From Apiotrichum sp. Y4204 (Eukaryota; Basidiomycota; Tremellomycetes; Trichosporonales; Trichosporonaceae): a stretch of DNA of 64,000 nt. Shown here one piece after another: positions 31,805-44,016 of this stretch; position 1 is the first letter of the stretch; every line of letters starts with the position of its first letter. Where the stretch lies: assembly GCA_025531455.1 (NCBI GenBank), contig JAMYHL010000002.1, positions 1,364,001 to 1,428,000 on the forward strand, read 5' to 3'. The position numbers and the translations under genes were made by a program. The notes beneath the pieces are model-generated. The model saw only the letters and a program-made list of their open reading frames with translations, searched no databases and had not been told where the DNA came from.

Positions 31805-34800
31805 CTACACTTCCACGACGCGCATGTTGACAATCTCGTGGTCTCCAACGACGAGCCGTCCCTCGCGCCGGCCACCACGCACAGCGCCCTCGTCACGGGC
31901 GGATACGACCAGGTCGCGGTCGGCCATAAGGGCGCGGATGTGCGCGCCAGCCGAGTGCGGGATGAACGCGATGGCGAGTTTGGACAGCTTGTGCAAAGTC
32001 GCATCTGTCTCGCCGTATGCGCTTGGTCGGATAGTGCCGTCTGCCGCATCATCTGTGTTGTCGACCACAATTAGACCCGCAGCTCCGGCCTCAAGCGCGC
32101 GGTGCGCCTTTTCGACGAACGTGCAGGCCCCGCGGTCTGCGAGGAGAACAAACGGGCGGCCTCGCGGTGGTGGCGCCAGCCGGGAGATGGGACTGCACGC
32201 TTGCGTGTCGGTGAGCGGCGCTGCGAGCAAGAGTGGGGTATCTAGGTGCCACCACTCGTCGGGATGCGCAGAAGCGGGAGTGAATGACCGCCCGAACAGC
32301 GCGGTCGACGCGTCCGTCGCTGTTAGGGCCTCGGATTCACCTGGCGCTGCCACAGAGAGGCGCACCTTGGCGACCGAGTAGGGCGCGGCCGGTGTCGGTG
32401 CAGGAAGATAGCCGTTCATGCGCTTGTCTGTAATGATCACGGACTGGCCTCTGCGAACGCGGTGAGGCCCGACTACCCATCAGCGCTGCGTTTTTCTGTG
32501 TCAACTCACCGCTGACAACGTCGTATCCGCTGCCATCAAGACGCCAGTGCACGTTGACGCGAACGCCGTCCGTGTCCGCAATGACCCAGTCACCACTTTC
32601 GCTCTGGAATACCTTGGCACTCGATGGCGACGGGTCGTGGTCTGGATATGGTGCATCCGGCGGGGCATCAGCGGGGAGGAGAACGAGGTCGATGGCAAAG
32701 CGCGGCACGATCGGCTGCGCCAGGCACATTCCGTCCCCCCAGGCATGGAGGTCCTGTTCCGCATTAAGACTGCTCTCTGTCTCACCAAAGACAAGAGAAC
32801 GAGCGTAGTCGTAGTCGTCACGTCCCTCGATTCCAACACGGAGGCCACCGATTGTCGGGGGAGTATACACCGGGCAATACAAGTCTTCGTTGCGGTGCGA
32901 TTCATGCCATGATTCACTCAACGCTGCCAGATTGGCAGGTAGACTGATCGGATGTCCCTCAGTGGTGAAAACTGTATTGGAGATGCGTTCGCCTGCGTCC
33001 GCCGTGTCAAACAGGAGATAAAGATACTGATGTCAGCGAAATCAAGGTGACTAGATGCCCCACCTTGAGGGTCTCAGAAAGCATGAAACTCTCCATCCGG
33101 TCATCCAGTGTGCCAGTCTCGACATTGGAGAGGGGTGCAAACCCGCACGTCGTCAGAGTACGCCGCAAGATGTCCTTCATCACGCGTTCGCCGACACGAA
33201 GGTAGAAGTCGTCGCCGGTTGCCTGAACGTCAATGAGCTGCATAGCGATGAAAACAGCTCTTCCAGACTCACGCGATGCAGATAATATGTGCTTTCAATA
33301 AACTCTGGCCGCCCGGGCCAGCCGCCCCAGCCGACCGCACGCGAGTCCATATCCCAGCTCTCGGGAATGGCGTCGTACCGACGCCAGATGTTCCAGAAAA
33401 TCAGATGGCCGCGAATCGCCGATTCGAGGTCGCCAGCCAGCACCATTACTCCGGGGAAGAAGGCGGATAGCGAGTCAACGTAGGATGGCGTTGTCGGCTT
33501 GAAGCCGCGCATGTATACCGGGCGGTACTGGTAATTAGCTGGATGGCTATCTCTGTAATGACTCACGATGAAGCCGTCGTCTGTGCGAATGTAGGACTGG
33601 ATAGCTGCAAATGCGTCGTTGAAGATGTCCATGTAGGATGAATCGTCTGTGGTCAGTCAGCACTGTAGAATACCACAACAGTCCACAGGTTTCGGCGCGG
33701 GTCGGCTCCAACGCCCTCGTCAACGAGCCGATTCTACACACGCACCCATGACGATGGCTGCTTTGAGGGCATACTCAAAGAAGCTGTCTATACCAGCATG
33801 CACGCCGCTAACGCCCGGCGGCAGCCAGCGCCCAGTGACGATCTCGATCTGATTTCCGACGAGGTCCTGGTCGTTGCGGCGGTTCCAAACCGCCATAAAC
33901 GCCGTTTTCGCGAGGTCCTCGTACGTGGGATCACCCGTTATTCGGGACAGGAGGGTAAACTCAAGCACGAGACTCCCAGCACCAGCCGCACCTATGGGTC
34001 AGAATTTCCAGAAAGCCTGACGCCCAGGTCCACATACACGTCTCGACACTCTCGCCCTTTTCCACGCCTTTGCGGAGGTTGACGCGCGCATAGGGCATGC
34101 CCGTTTGGGACTTGAACGCGGGCAGGAGGCGGCGTGCCAAGTCCGTGGCGAGCTCGAGGATGCGCGGCGCGTGTTTCTTGACGTCGACACCGGTCCGGTC
34201 CTTGAGGCCGAGGTCGGCTGCCTGCGCTTTCGGCGAGTCGGGAAGCCGCTCTAGCCGCTGGTAGGTCGAGAGGAGGGCGCCGAGTGCACGAATTGTCATC
34301 TCAAACACCTTCCATCAGTATTTTGACTTCCTCACATTCGCTGTTCCGAGCAGACCCACGCACCTGCACCTTGACGTCCTGGTCAAACGACGTGTTCTCC
34401 GCAACCTTCTCCACGGCCGCCGGCCACTCGTCTGGCAAGATGAGATGTAGTGCGCTGAGGCCGTCGACGAGTGTCATCGACACGTTGGCGTGAATATCAT
34501 TGACGCCGATATTTTTGCTGTCCGGGTCGCGCCATAGCGGGCCGCAGGTCAGCGGTCGCAGCTCGTCCGCGGGGTATGCGTGGTTCATGTATGATGTGTA
34601 GCCATGGTGGAACATCTGCGGTGTAAGTCGTGCGTCAAATGAAACGGCAAGAGCATATAGAATGCTCGGGGTCGTGAGCTCGAGTGAGTGCTCGCTGTGC
34701 GAACACTTTCTGGATATCGCACGACCAACTGCCCGAGATCTCTACTCACACTCCGGACCTCATCTCGCAGCTCGGCGCGGCGCGCCTTGCTCATGCCCCA

Positions 34801-34854
34801 CACGGGGAGCGCGCATGCCACAAGCGCGAATATTCGTATTGCCTCAAAGCGCAT
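31805..34854 (-). CDS. MNL1: EDEM/Mnl1-type GH47 alpha-mannosidase-like protein with PA domain
   Basis: ER-lumenal protein that trims or recognises mannose on misfolded glycoproteins for ERAD. The first exon encodes a signal peptide (MRFEAIRIFALVACALPVWG). The GH47 barrel follows across many short introns: SMFHHGYTSYMNHAYPADEL across the first junction, IGVNDIHANVSMTLVDGL, VFEMTIRALGALLS, GSLVLEFTLLSRITGD, GVHAGIDSFFEYALKA, RPEFIESTYYLHR and FMLSETLKYLYLLFD. The last is the end of the barrel that carries catalytic and calcium-binding residues in the family. After it comes a long linker, then a C-terminal protease-associated fold (RGACTFVEKAHRALEAGAAG, LIVVDN). No KDEL-like tail is present. 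GH47 plus PA is the EDEM3-like layout; that MNL1 is the exact orthologue is likely, not proven. Confidence 0.88.
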
Positions 34855-35375
34855 TCCGGAGTCTGCACTTCTGCGCCGAGGGGAGCTGGTTGAGATAAGG
34901 AGAGAAGTGGAGAGTGCAGCTACGAAATGTCAATAACTGGTGGACGTTTGCTGACAACAGGACACTTCGAAACAGGCAGCAACCCGATTATCTCAGGGAC
35001 ATTCCCACGTGGGGGGCGGGGCCCCCCAAATTTCGCATCTCATCGTGGTCTCGGGCAACAAGGGACGCATGGACGCAAGGGATTCCAGCTGGAGTTTAAT
35101 CCCCTTCCCGTCTCTCATGCGAACGCAACAAAATGTGACGACGCACTGGTCGCCGTTCTGGACAGTGTGCAGACTGGTGCCGACAATGTACATAGTCCAG
35201 CTCATGGGATGTGAACATAGATACAAACATGCATGTTAACAAGAGAAATCGGGTAGGCCGGGTAGGATGTGCCAAGCACGTGTCTTGTGTGAAGTGTACC
35301 GTCAACCGTCGGGCTGTCCCTGCAGCACCCGTCCCGTCCGACTGGTGGGGCGGTCCAACGATCATCCTTCAATGA
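34855..35375. other. intergenic region upstream of GH47 gene
   Basis: Promoter of the GH47 gene (minus strand) and 3' flank of the small secreted-protein gene. No gene recognised. Confidence 0.4.
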
Positions 35376-35855
35376 TCAATGCATCTCAATGATCGAATGA
35401 TCACCCCTGTAATCTGGGCAATGTCAGTCATGCGTCAAGCAGTGCTGTAGTCCGCGCCCCGCACAGCGCTGACGCCGTACATGGCAGCACGGCTGCTCAC
35501 CAGGTTCACAGGTGACGAGGACGTTTCCAAACTCCCACACGGCCGAGTCCTCGAGCTTGTCCGTCTTCCATGACTTGTCGATGCACCGGGCGCAGCGGAA
35601 CAGCGCGCGCTTCTTCTCCGCCGTTTCGCAGAAGCGCTCGTGTGCCGACTGGCGCAGCTCGGGCGTGCTGAAGTCAAAGTCGCACAGCTTGGCACATTCG
35701 CCCCCTGTAGTTGTGTACAGCGGGTTCTGGATTCGGCTTGCCCCTGTGACATTCAGCACACCTGTCTGCACCGATAGCTCGCTACATGCGTATCCGATTC
35801 AGCACGTACCGGCAAGAGTCACAGCAGAGAGCACGAGTAGCGGTGCGAGTTTCAT
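35376..35855 (-). CDS. small secreted cysteine-containing protein
   Basis: Three exons on the minus strand. The first encodes a clean signal peptide (MKLAPLLVLSAVTLAG). The second encodes ECAKLC, a charged helical stretch with RFCET, then RCARC and VLVTCEP, giving six cysteines. The third adds DYRGDHSIIEMH and a stop. The splice after the signal peptide reads through a phase-1 junction into GASRIQNPLYTTTGG. No membrane helix or GPI signal is visible, so it should be released. It resembles other short cysteine-rich secreted proteins of basidiomycetes in style, but I recognise no family. Confidence 0.6.
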
Positions 35856-36499
35856 GGTGCTGGCAATGTTTGTTGAAGATGGATCAAAACGCAAGTATCC
35901 TGCCGATCCGGGAGGACGATCAAGGGAATATGACGGCCCGCGGCCGGATTAGCTCACGCTCAGGTGCCCCGATAGTAGGGATTCGATTCTCCTCCAGCGG
36001 TCATGCTACATTATGTCAGCTCACAGCTCCTTCGTTTGTTGTGTAATTGCTGTCTGCGACGCGCTCTGATGCAGCAAAGTGAAGAATTATCGTGAGCGTG
36101 TACCGGCATTGTCATGAATCCTGCTACACAGGGTCAGAATGAATGGTCTGGATGACAAGAATGGGGCCGAATGCGGCACGGGTGTAGCGCATGAGTTTCC
36201 TACCGCCCTCTCCCAAGCCATGAACAGGGCCCAGAACACGGCTACCATTCATACTTGTGCGCTTGTAATTAAAATCTCCCATTCACAAAACGAGGCCTGA
36301 GAGGGCCCCGCAAACAAAGACGAGCAAACCGTTCATGGCAAAACAAAGTTGAGCACGGATATGTAGATCTGTGTGGACGAACATTGCAGCATGCTTTAAT
36401 GTCCGTGCTGTCCGTGTGCATGTATGACTACGGCAATGGCAAGGTACAATCATCTCGGCGACAATACACTATCATTCCTCTACAGCTCTACGCCGCTAG
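35856..36499. other. intergenic region
   Basis: Promoter of the small secreted-protein gene and 3' end of the phosphatase gene. A short stretch at about 35940-36003 superficially resembles a tRNA but fails on stem pairing. No gene called. Confidence 0.4.
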
Positions 36500-39400
36500 C
36501 TATCCCTCAATAAGCGCTCGCACAAAGCCCTCCCTGCCGGCGGGCGGGCTGCCGAATACGGCGGTGCCGATCACACGGACTGAGCGTCAGCAACACGTCT
36601 CCACACCATCAATAATGCTCACCTGAAGCATCATCGAGAGGGTCCTCGCCCGCACACAGCTTGGCAACACTCATCAGTCCAATAAGGACCTGTGCGTCAG
36701 CAGGTATTTCAAGCCTCCCACAACTTACATTCGCATGGCCACTGGGTATCCTCTCAACGACACTGAACGCTTCGTAACGCTCACGCGCAGCACCACACGC
36801 CTGGGCCTCGGAGGCGGGGACAAGGGGCGTCGGTAGAGCATATAGGACATGAAGCAGCGCGTGTGCGGCCGCGCGAGCGTCGCCGGGAAGTTCTTCGGCA
36901 CCCGTGTCCAGAGCCTGGAATAAGTAACTAGTCTTGTGCAATCATCGACATGAACTTACGTCAATCACATCCAGAACGGCGAGAGAGTCCGCTGCCTCGG
37001 TCCACAATTCGTTCACGCCGGTGCCCGAATCGATCAGCTTCTCAAGCAGCCGCCATACCTCGCGAGGTGGCTTGCCGCTCTTAGGTTGCGCCTCTTGACC
37101 TTCCTCGCTTGCTTCCGGTGGAGCAAGAAGCTTCTTGCGCTCGGTGAGTCCCACCTTCGCAATTGCATCTCCCAGATCAGGAAGAAGGTCAAGTGGGAGA
37201 CCGATGATGGTAGGTTCAAACTGGGCGCGTAGAGAGATGAACTGGTAGGGGTCAGATGAATAGATTTAGATCACTCACCGCGTCTGTCCCACCTGCAACC
37301 TGCAGAACTAAGACGTCGCCCATTTCATCACCCCCAGTAAGAGCTGCGCAGTGTCGTTCATCCACCTCGGCAACGACTGTTATCTGTACCTTTTCTCCGC
37401 TTTCAACGACACCAGTCGACGGGAATGGCCAGAACCATGGCTTGCAAATGGCCTTCCCTGTCGACGGAGCACGGAATGAGAATGTGGCGGGAACGCGACC
37501 AGTGTTGTGCAACACCAGCTGGCGCCTCTCCGGTCGTCGGTACTTGATGGTGCCAAAGTCAACCTCGTCGGTGTCCACAACCAGGCTTGCGCGGTACAGT
37601 TCATCGAGCTTGTCAAGCTCGCACTGCACGCCGACAAGCTCTTCACTGCGTTTCGTTTCGTCTGCGACACGCACGTCCACGTTATAGGTGCAGCTAACGG
37701 GTAGGTGATCTGACCAGAGGAGATCATGTGTGGTGTAGGTATTCGGTTTGATCTTGGTGGCCCGGGCCAGATGGAGAGCGCGGTCGCAGTATGCTGGGGA
37801 TCTTTTGGGATCGAGCGTGATAGACCCGTGCACATACTTGAAGGATCTGGGGTTAGCTGTGTGAAGCGGTTTGGCCCTACGGTTTGAACCGAATCGGGGG
37901 TTCCGAGAAGCCAGCAAACGACATGGATTCCGAGATATCGCCCAGGAGCTGATCACCAAGTAGAAGTGTTGACCAGTCCGACATCTCGATCAGAGAGCGG
38001 ATCTCCGCATCCTCCATATCCAGGCGATAGTTCAGATCACCAAACCAGAACTGCATGTCAGTGTTCGTCTCTTGTCAGCTTGCTCACCGTCGCGTCGGCA
38101 TCATCAATCGTGTATGGCCGGAACCGGGGAAGGTACGCCTCAAAGGCTGGGTTGCCTTCTGTAGGAGTTGGAAAGGTAAGACCCATCTTAAGCGCCAAGT
38201 AGTCAGAGCGTCGACGCTCAAGCTGATTGGCAAACGCTGCGAGATCTACGAGTTAGCTAAGAAGACTGTGTGGAGCTTACGGGAAGTGACAAACGACATG
38301 GTAGTATCGTAAACCTTGAGACGGACAGAGACACCCTCGTTGTTAGTGACTTGAGACTGTACTATAACCCACAGCTTTGTTCCCCTGTACTGGTCAGCGT
38401 TGCGCTCAGAGACAGGTACAGGTACTCACTCCGACACCAAGGAGTCCAATGCCTTTAGCACATTCCTGAACCATGGTTATGTGTGGCCGCAACTCCTTAC
38501 GAACGAGGATGATAAGGAGTACGCCGACGTATTGAACTGCGGAAATCTGATGTTAATGGGTGCCTACTACTCCTTGCCCAATGTACCTTCTCATAGTTTT
38601 CCTTCTCCTCTCCCAGCCCGTCAAGGAGCGCCTGTTGCCATGAATCTGCACGATTCGTCCCCTGCGAGACAAACAGCGCTGTACTTCGGAGATCTGGAGG
38701 TCAGACAGGATCAGTTGTGCCCGACTCACCAACTTCCTGGAGACCGACAGCAATGATGTCTTCCTTGCCACTTCCGACAATTGTTGCCAACTCTTTTGTG
38801 CCTGATGGAGGCACACGGTCATTGACGTTGTATGTCACGACGCGTAGACTGTGTGGTCAGACTGGTCGGCATGAGACATGGGACCTACCTGACTGAGCTG
38901 GTGGAAGACCACTTGTGCTGTCTTTCAAACAGACGTTTCCGAAGAAAGATCGTCCTATTGAACCCAGGAGCGTATGGATTCGGGAACCTGTCATCCTCGT
39001 CTCCTTCACTCTCCTCCAGGGATATGACCTCCGCTTTCTCTTTCGCCGTTCCCTCGGATTGTTTATCAACCGTCCCCTCCGCAGGTTGATTTGTGGTTGC
39101 CCCATTCGCATTCTGGGCTCCTGTTGTTGGTTTCTCTTCATCCGTATTCTTATTATCCTCTGGCTCGTCCTGTTCTTTCGGCGTCTTGCCTGTTCCCTTC
39201 GTTTTGGCCTCGGGCTCTCTCTCCTTCTTCGCTCCATCCGCATCTTCCTTTTCTTTTGCCCCCTCCGCGGCATCTTCTTCATCCTCCTTTTCGGAGGGCT
39301 TGTCCGCCTTCCCCTTCTGTCCCTTCTTCTTCTTCTGTTTCTTCGACGACTGAGCCTTCAAGCCTTCAGACGGTGTTTCGTTGACGATCTTCGCAGCTGG

Positions 39401-40296
39401 AAGCAGAGCAGACTGGGGCTCTTTGGTGTCCGATTTTGAATCATTCTCCGGATTGTTCAGGGTGGCCGTCGCAGATTCGTCTGCCGAGTTCGGTTCGCTC
39501 TCGCTTTCCTTGCCAAACGAGTCCTCCAGGCTGGCATCTATCATTTCTGTAATCAGCCGCGGCCCAATTGCAGGACGCTCACGGGAGGCCGTTTTTGGGG
39601 ATGCTACACCGCCCTCTACCTCGGGGTAGAACGCGAGCCACGCATGTGAGTACGGGCATGGAGCTGGGATCAGCACTCAGATCATAGGCGACGATACTCA
39701 CTGCACGAGTCCACCGCCTTGCGGATCTCCTTCATCAAGGCCTGAACGCGCACGGATTCCGTGGGCGCGAACTGCAAAACAATCGAGACGTTAGAGCTCC
39801 CGTCACTCTTGAGGACCAGCTCTATGTCTGAGCCACATCAGCTATCCATCACGCCGCGTGTTCCGTAATTCCACACGAGCCCAAGCGCACTTGGCCGCGA
39901 GAATGTGTCAGACAGTTAGACGTACGCGGCTTTGAGCTCTGAGCAAAGAAAGAAGTGGAGGGCGAGGGCGGGGTCTGGAGGAGTGAGGACGAGAACCTGC
40001 TCGTGATTGGCAGCGCGTGCAGTATGCGAACGGGGGCGGCATCCGTGGCGGGCGCGAACACGAGTACGCTACTGTTAGCTGGCTCAGAGGTCCAATGATC
40101 ACAGTTCAGCAGCAAGCTCTACTTACGCTGCTTCTGAGCGCTTGTCACACACATGCCGGAGGACAGCGGCTTCAGCATTGACACGGCCAGCTGGTCCACG
40201 GAGGCGGCAGAGCGCCTTGGTGGTGACGGACTCTGAGAGGCGCAGGAGCGACTCGATCGAGCCCGGCTCTGGGGGTGGGGGCGTCGCTGGCGGCAT
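36500..40296 (-). CDS. OCRL/INPP5B-like inositol polyphosphate 5-phosphatase
   Basis: Removes the 5-phosphate of PI(4,5)P2 and related lipids at membranes. The N-terminal region starts at MPPATPPPPEPGS and is followed by a Lys/Glu/Asp-rich disordered insert (about 38990-39540). The catalytic domain shows LRVVTYNVNDR, IIAVGLQEV, NKAGVSVRLKVYDTT, FWFGDLNYRLD, SPAYCDRAL and WSDHLPV in order, assembled over several short introns. An ASH-type beta domain follows (VDFGTIKYRRPERRQLVLHN). The last part resembles an OCRL RhoGAP-like domain (AAAHALLHVLYALPTPLVP) and ends VRALIEG. Two motif departures are seen: PAYCDR where PAWCDR is usual, and NKAG for NKGG. The domain order 5-phosphatase, ASH, RhoGAP-like points to the type II (OCRL) class and not to the Sac-domain synaptojanins. 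Confidence 0.88.
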
Positions 40297-40817
40297 CTGG
40301 CCAAGTGGTTACAGGAATAACAGTAGTCCACAACAGTTTAGAGAACGTGTTAACCTGCAAGATGGTGCGCAGCGCGACAAGACAGGAAGGCGGCTGCCTT
40401 TCTAGAGGTGTTGTCAAGGATCCAGGTTCCCCCTTTTGGCCGTTGGCCCTCTCTTTTGGAGCAATTGATGCAATGCATTGTAATGGAACGCGGGGCTCCG
40501 CGGCGGACGGGACAGGGGCAGGGGGTCTCGGGGGGTGCGGCCGTGTATCATCATCAATTCCCCCGGCTCTGGCGATCTGCGGCGATCTGGCTTCAGCCCC
40601 TTGATTCCCACTCCTGCACGCCAAAAGCAATCACACGTGTATTAAAATTGAACATTCACTTCGCGGATTTACATTTATCACCGTCTTCATACAAGACGAC
40701 CTGCTTTTTCGGGGACCTCGCAAAAGTCGGGAGATACTTCGAGCTCAGAGTCGCGCACACTACCAAACGTCTCGAGATAGCCGTCGTCGAGCCGTTCGTC
40801 ACCGTCCCCCAGTCACC
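40297..40817. other. shared divergent promoter region
   Basis: About 520 bases separate the divergent start codons of the phosphatase and uL24m genes and must hold both promoters. No other gene seen. Confidence 0.5.
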
Positions 40818-42361
40818 ATGTCCGGCCAGGTATTGCGTATCCCCAAGGGTAGGTATCTTGCAAGCCCGCGGTGTATAGAGGAGAGATAACTGACTTTTTA
40901 ACAGGGTTCCACCACCTCGAGGACGCTGCGCGCAACAAGTTCACTTTCCGGTACGTTGTGACGATTAGCCCTCTCTCCTCTCTTGGCGACTGAGCGCTTG
41001 CCTACCTTTACGATGTCCCGCTAATTTGAAGATACCGTGCTCGCGCACCACACCCACCCCAGGCGTGGGTCGCGCCCAAGAACCGTGTCGAGCGATGGAA
41101 CGTTGTCCCCGGAGACAAGGTGCGCCTGACCGTCGGCAAGGGACAAGAGAAGTACCTTGACTCGAGCGCCGGCGCCGCAGGCGGATGGAAGGTGTACACC
41201 GTGCACAGCGTGGACCAGGCGCGCAACCGTGTTTTCCTAGAGGGCCTTAATGTGAGTCAGCGGGAGATGTACAGTCGCTTTGGAGCCCACACTGACCGGC
41301 GCAGAACAAGAAGGCCAACTCGATTCGTCCCAAACCGGAGAACTTTGACGAGCTTAGCAAGGAGGAGCAGCAGCACTGGAACGATCAGAGGAACTACACT
41401 GCCGCGCGTCGCCCGGTACAGTACAGCAATGTGCAGCTCTGCCTCGAGGAGAAGGGTCCGAACAGGTTCGTAGCTCTGCTTGATATATTTCCATCAACAT
41501 TCTGACTTTGTCCACAGCGTCTTTGCTACCCGTATTGCAACATCGTCTCCGTGGTACGACAAGGCAACGCGGCGATGGCACTGGACCCGTTATGCCGCGC
41601 AGGTGAACCGCGCATCGACACTTGCGGTGGACCCGGCCCGCGACCAGATCACAATCCCGTGGCCGCATTACCCGGCTCCCAAGCCCGTTGATCCCTCAAC
41701 GATTGACACGCTTGAGAAGGATGCGTCCGAGGTGACCCTTGCGCTTGGCCCGGCGAGCACAATCCCCCCGGAGCTTGTCCCCAACTCGATGCGCGCCCCG
41801 CCGACCAAGGAGCACGCGCACTCGAACGCATACATTTTCAACCCGGAGGCGCGTGCCCACGAGACGCTCCAGGCCGCCATGCCACTGTACCTCGGCGAGG
41901 AGCTCGGCCCCCGTTTTGCGCGTTACAAGAAGGCCAAGGGCTGGTCGGCACGTCGCGAGCTTGAGGCTGCTGCCCGGGCGGAGCACGTCGCTGAGAAGCT
42001 CAACAAGTGGGAGGCGGGCGGACGTGACCAGGGCATCAAGGAGATTCTTGCCCTTGAGAACATTCGCCTGGAGGATGTGTCGATCCGCGGACGTACGCGC
42101 CAGGAGATCCGTGATACTGCCGGCGTCGAGTTTGACGAGGCTGTCGAGACTGAGAAGGCGACGGCCACTGCCGCCCGCGCTGCGGGTAAGGTCTACGACT
42201 ACCAGATGGGCGTGTACCTCGAGGGCCCGAAGGGTTACAAGGCGCAGCTCAAGGCGGACCGCAGGAAGCGCCGCCACGAGCGCAAGCTTGAGAACCTCCG
42301 CAACCTCAAGCTGCAGGACGAGAAGAACCAGGTCGTCCCCGAGGACGTGCGCGCATACTAG
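40818..42361 (+). CDS. MRPL40: mitochondrial ribosomal protein uL24m (MRPL40 type)
   Basis: Large-subunit mitoribosome protein. Five exons (40818-40848, 40905-40950, 41032-41251, 41305-41465, 41518-42361) encode 433 residues. The KOW domain is recognisable as RVERWNVVPGDKVRLTVGKG followed by WKVYTVHSVDQARNRVFLEG and a lysine-rich loop after intron 3. The long C-terminal extension is helical and charged (many Arg/Glu/Ala) and ends QVVPEDVRAY. Yeast Mrpl40 has a comparable C-terminal extension. The first ten residues (MSGQVLRIPK) are basic but not a strong presequence. The gene is divergent from the 5-phosphatase. Confidence 0.85.
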
Positions 42362-44016
42362 ACGAGCCGTACACACTATGCATCACACATCATTCCGGAG
42401 AGCAGCGTGCGTAAAACGCTGGCGCCACACCACAATGCTGGAGTGGCACGCATGCAACTGAGGCCATCCAGGACTACTTGGGCTAGATGGGCAGATTGGC
42501 GCGAAATTGAATGAGGAGTGACAGACTGATGGGCTCATTGTTCTAACCCAGTGCGCATCATAGGAGCAACATTGTTCATGTCTGGTGTGTCCAAGATATC
42601 CAAGATGCAAGCTATAAATCTATAGTATGTTCCCGACCGTCAAAACGCGCCGCCCACGATATATCTGGGGGGAGCGATCTGCAGGCCGGAGCGCACGCAA
42701 GCGTGCTTTTGCTATTGCCACTTAGTTTATACCGCCGACGTGGAGCACCTAATCGGAGGGATGATAGAATGGCGTGCAGGGAGGAAGGGAAGAAGAGGGA
42801 AAAGGAGTGGGTAAAGGGGGATGATGATGGGGATGATGGTGAAAGGGAAAGAGTCGTTAGTGCTGGACAAGACACGCCGAAGATTAGGGCGATCTGTGTT
42901 AGTCATGGCGACGCAAGTCGAATCGAGAGCTTGAAAGAGAGATGCGGACGCCAATACATGGCAGATTGGGTACCAGCTGTCAGAGCGTACGAAGCGCAAG
43001 CGCCACGAGCGATCGCGAGGGAAGTAGCGATAGACGACCACAAAGGGGCAATCGTGCGGTTGCACAATGACGCACAAACCAAAGCCTTTGTCCATCGGGA
43101 CCGACGTCCACCGACACAGCGCTCACGATAATCCACCTGCAGAGTTTGCAGCGTGGTGTACGCTTCCCCAAAACAACAGCCCGCCATAAGAATCAGCGGC
43201 CTGTCCTGCGGGGTGCGGTATCGCTCTGGCCGCACTCCCCGTCTCCCCCGCCATCCCGGCCTGAGAGGCGAGGCGTCGCGAGAGCTAGCTGGGGTGACGA
43301 GGAGCACGGCGGTACCATAGAAAGAAGAAGAGAAACAAAATCTCCGGCTGGTCGTTTTTTTCTTTTTATTCTCGCCAGTTTTGTGGTCTGGCTGGGATTG
43401 GCTTGACGATCTCGTTGGCTGTGCATCCGTGGGAGATTAGGGTCTGGGGCGGACGGAACCTAATGAACGCGCCGATCGCCGCTGCGCACTGTAGCGCGCG
43501 GGCTGAGAGTTGAGGTGACGCGTTCAGAGCCAGTCGCGCCAGCCAAGTGCACTGGCGGGGACGACGGGATCAGATTGATTGTTTTTACGCCCTGCGCCCT
43601 GCCCCTGCGCCCTGGAGCGTTTGGGGCTCGTCCTCTGGCCTCTGGCCTCGTCGGCCGCGGCGCGTGTGTACGACAGGACACGCGTGTCTTTGTGTGGGAG
43701 CATGGGTGTGGCCACCACGGCCACCACGCGCCCAACGTTCCAGCTCCTGCGCTCCTGGGCGCCTAGGGACTGAGGCCGCCCGAGGCAGGCCAGGGGTAAA
43801 GGGGGGAAGTTGGGTGGATGTGTGTGTGGTGCTGACATGGCACAACACTACAGTGCAGGTACCGCACAGCCAGCAGCCAGCACACCACCACCACCACCTC
43901 GTCTCCCGTCGCCGTTACCATTCGTTCTCAATCCATATTCTCCCCTCCACCCTCCTCTATCCATCTCTTCATCCCCTCTAATCTACCCCGCCCAAACCCA
44001 CGCCCTAGACAACATC
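42362..44016 (+). other. intergenic region and tropomyosin promoter
   Basis: No supported gene in 1.65 kb. The last 150 bases are strongly CT-rich and form the tropomyosin leader. The middle (about 43560-43760) is GC-rich with repeated CCTGCGCCCTG and GGCCACCACG motifs. Confidence 0.4.

Noticed and set aside
35936..36003. tRNA-like segment (ATTAGCTCACGCTC and GATTCGATTC)
   Set aside because: Acceptor and T-stems do not pair well, position 53 is not G, and no terminator follows. At most an old relic.
41696..42376. 226-codon open frame antisense to the uL24m gene
   Set aside because: Shadow of the Arg/Glu/Ala-rich C-terminal extension; no domain and no splice support.
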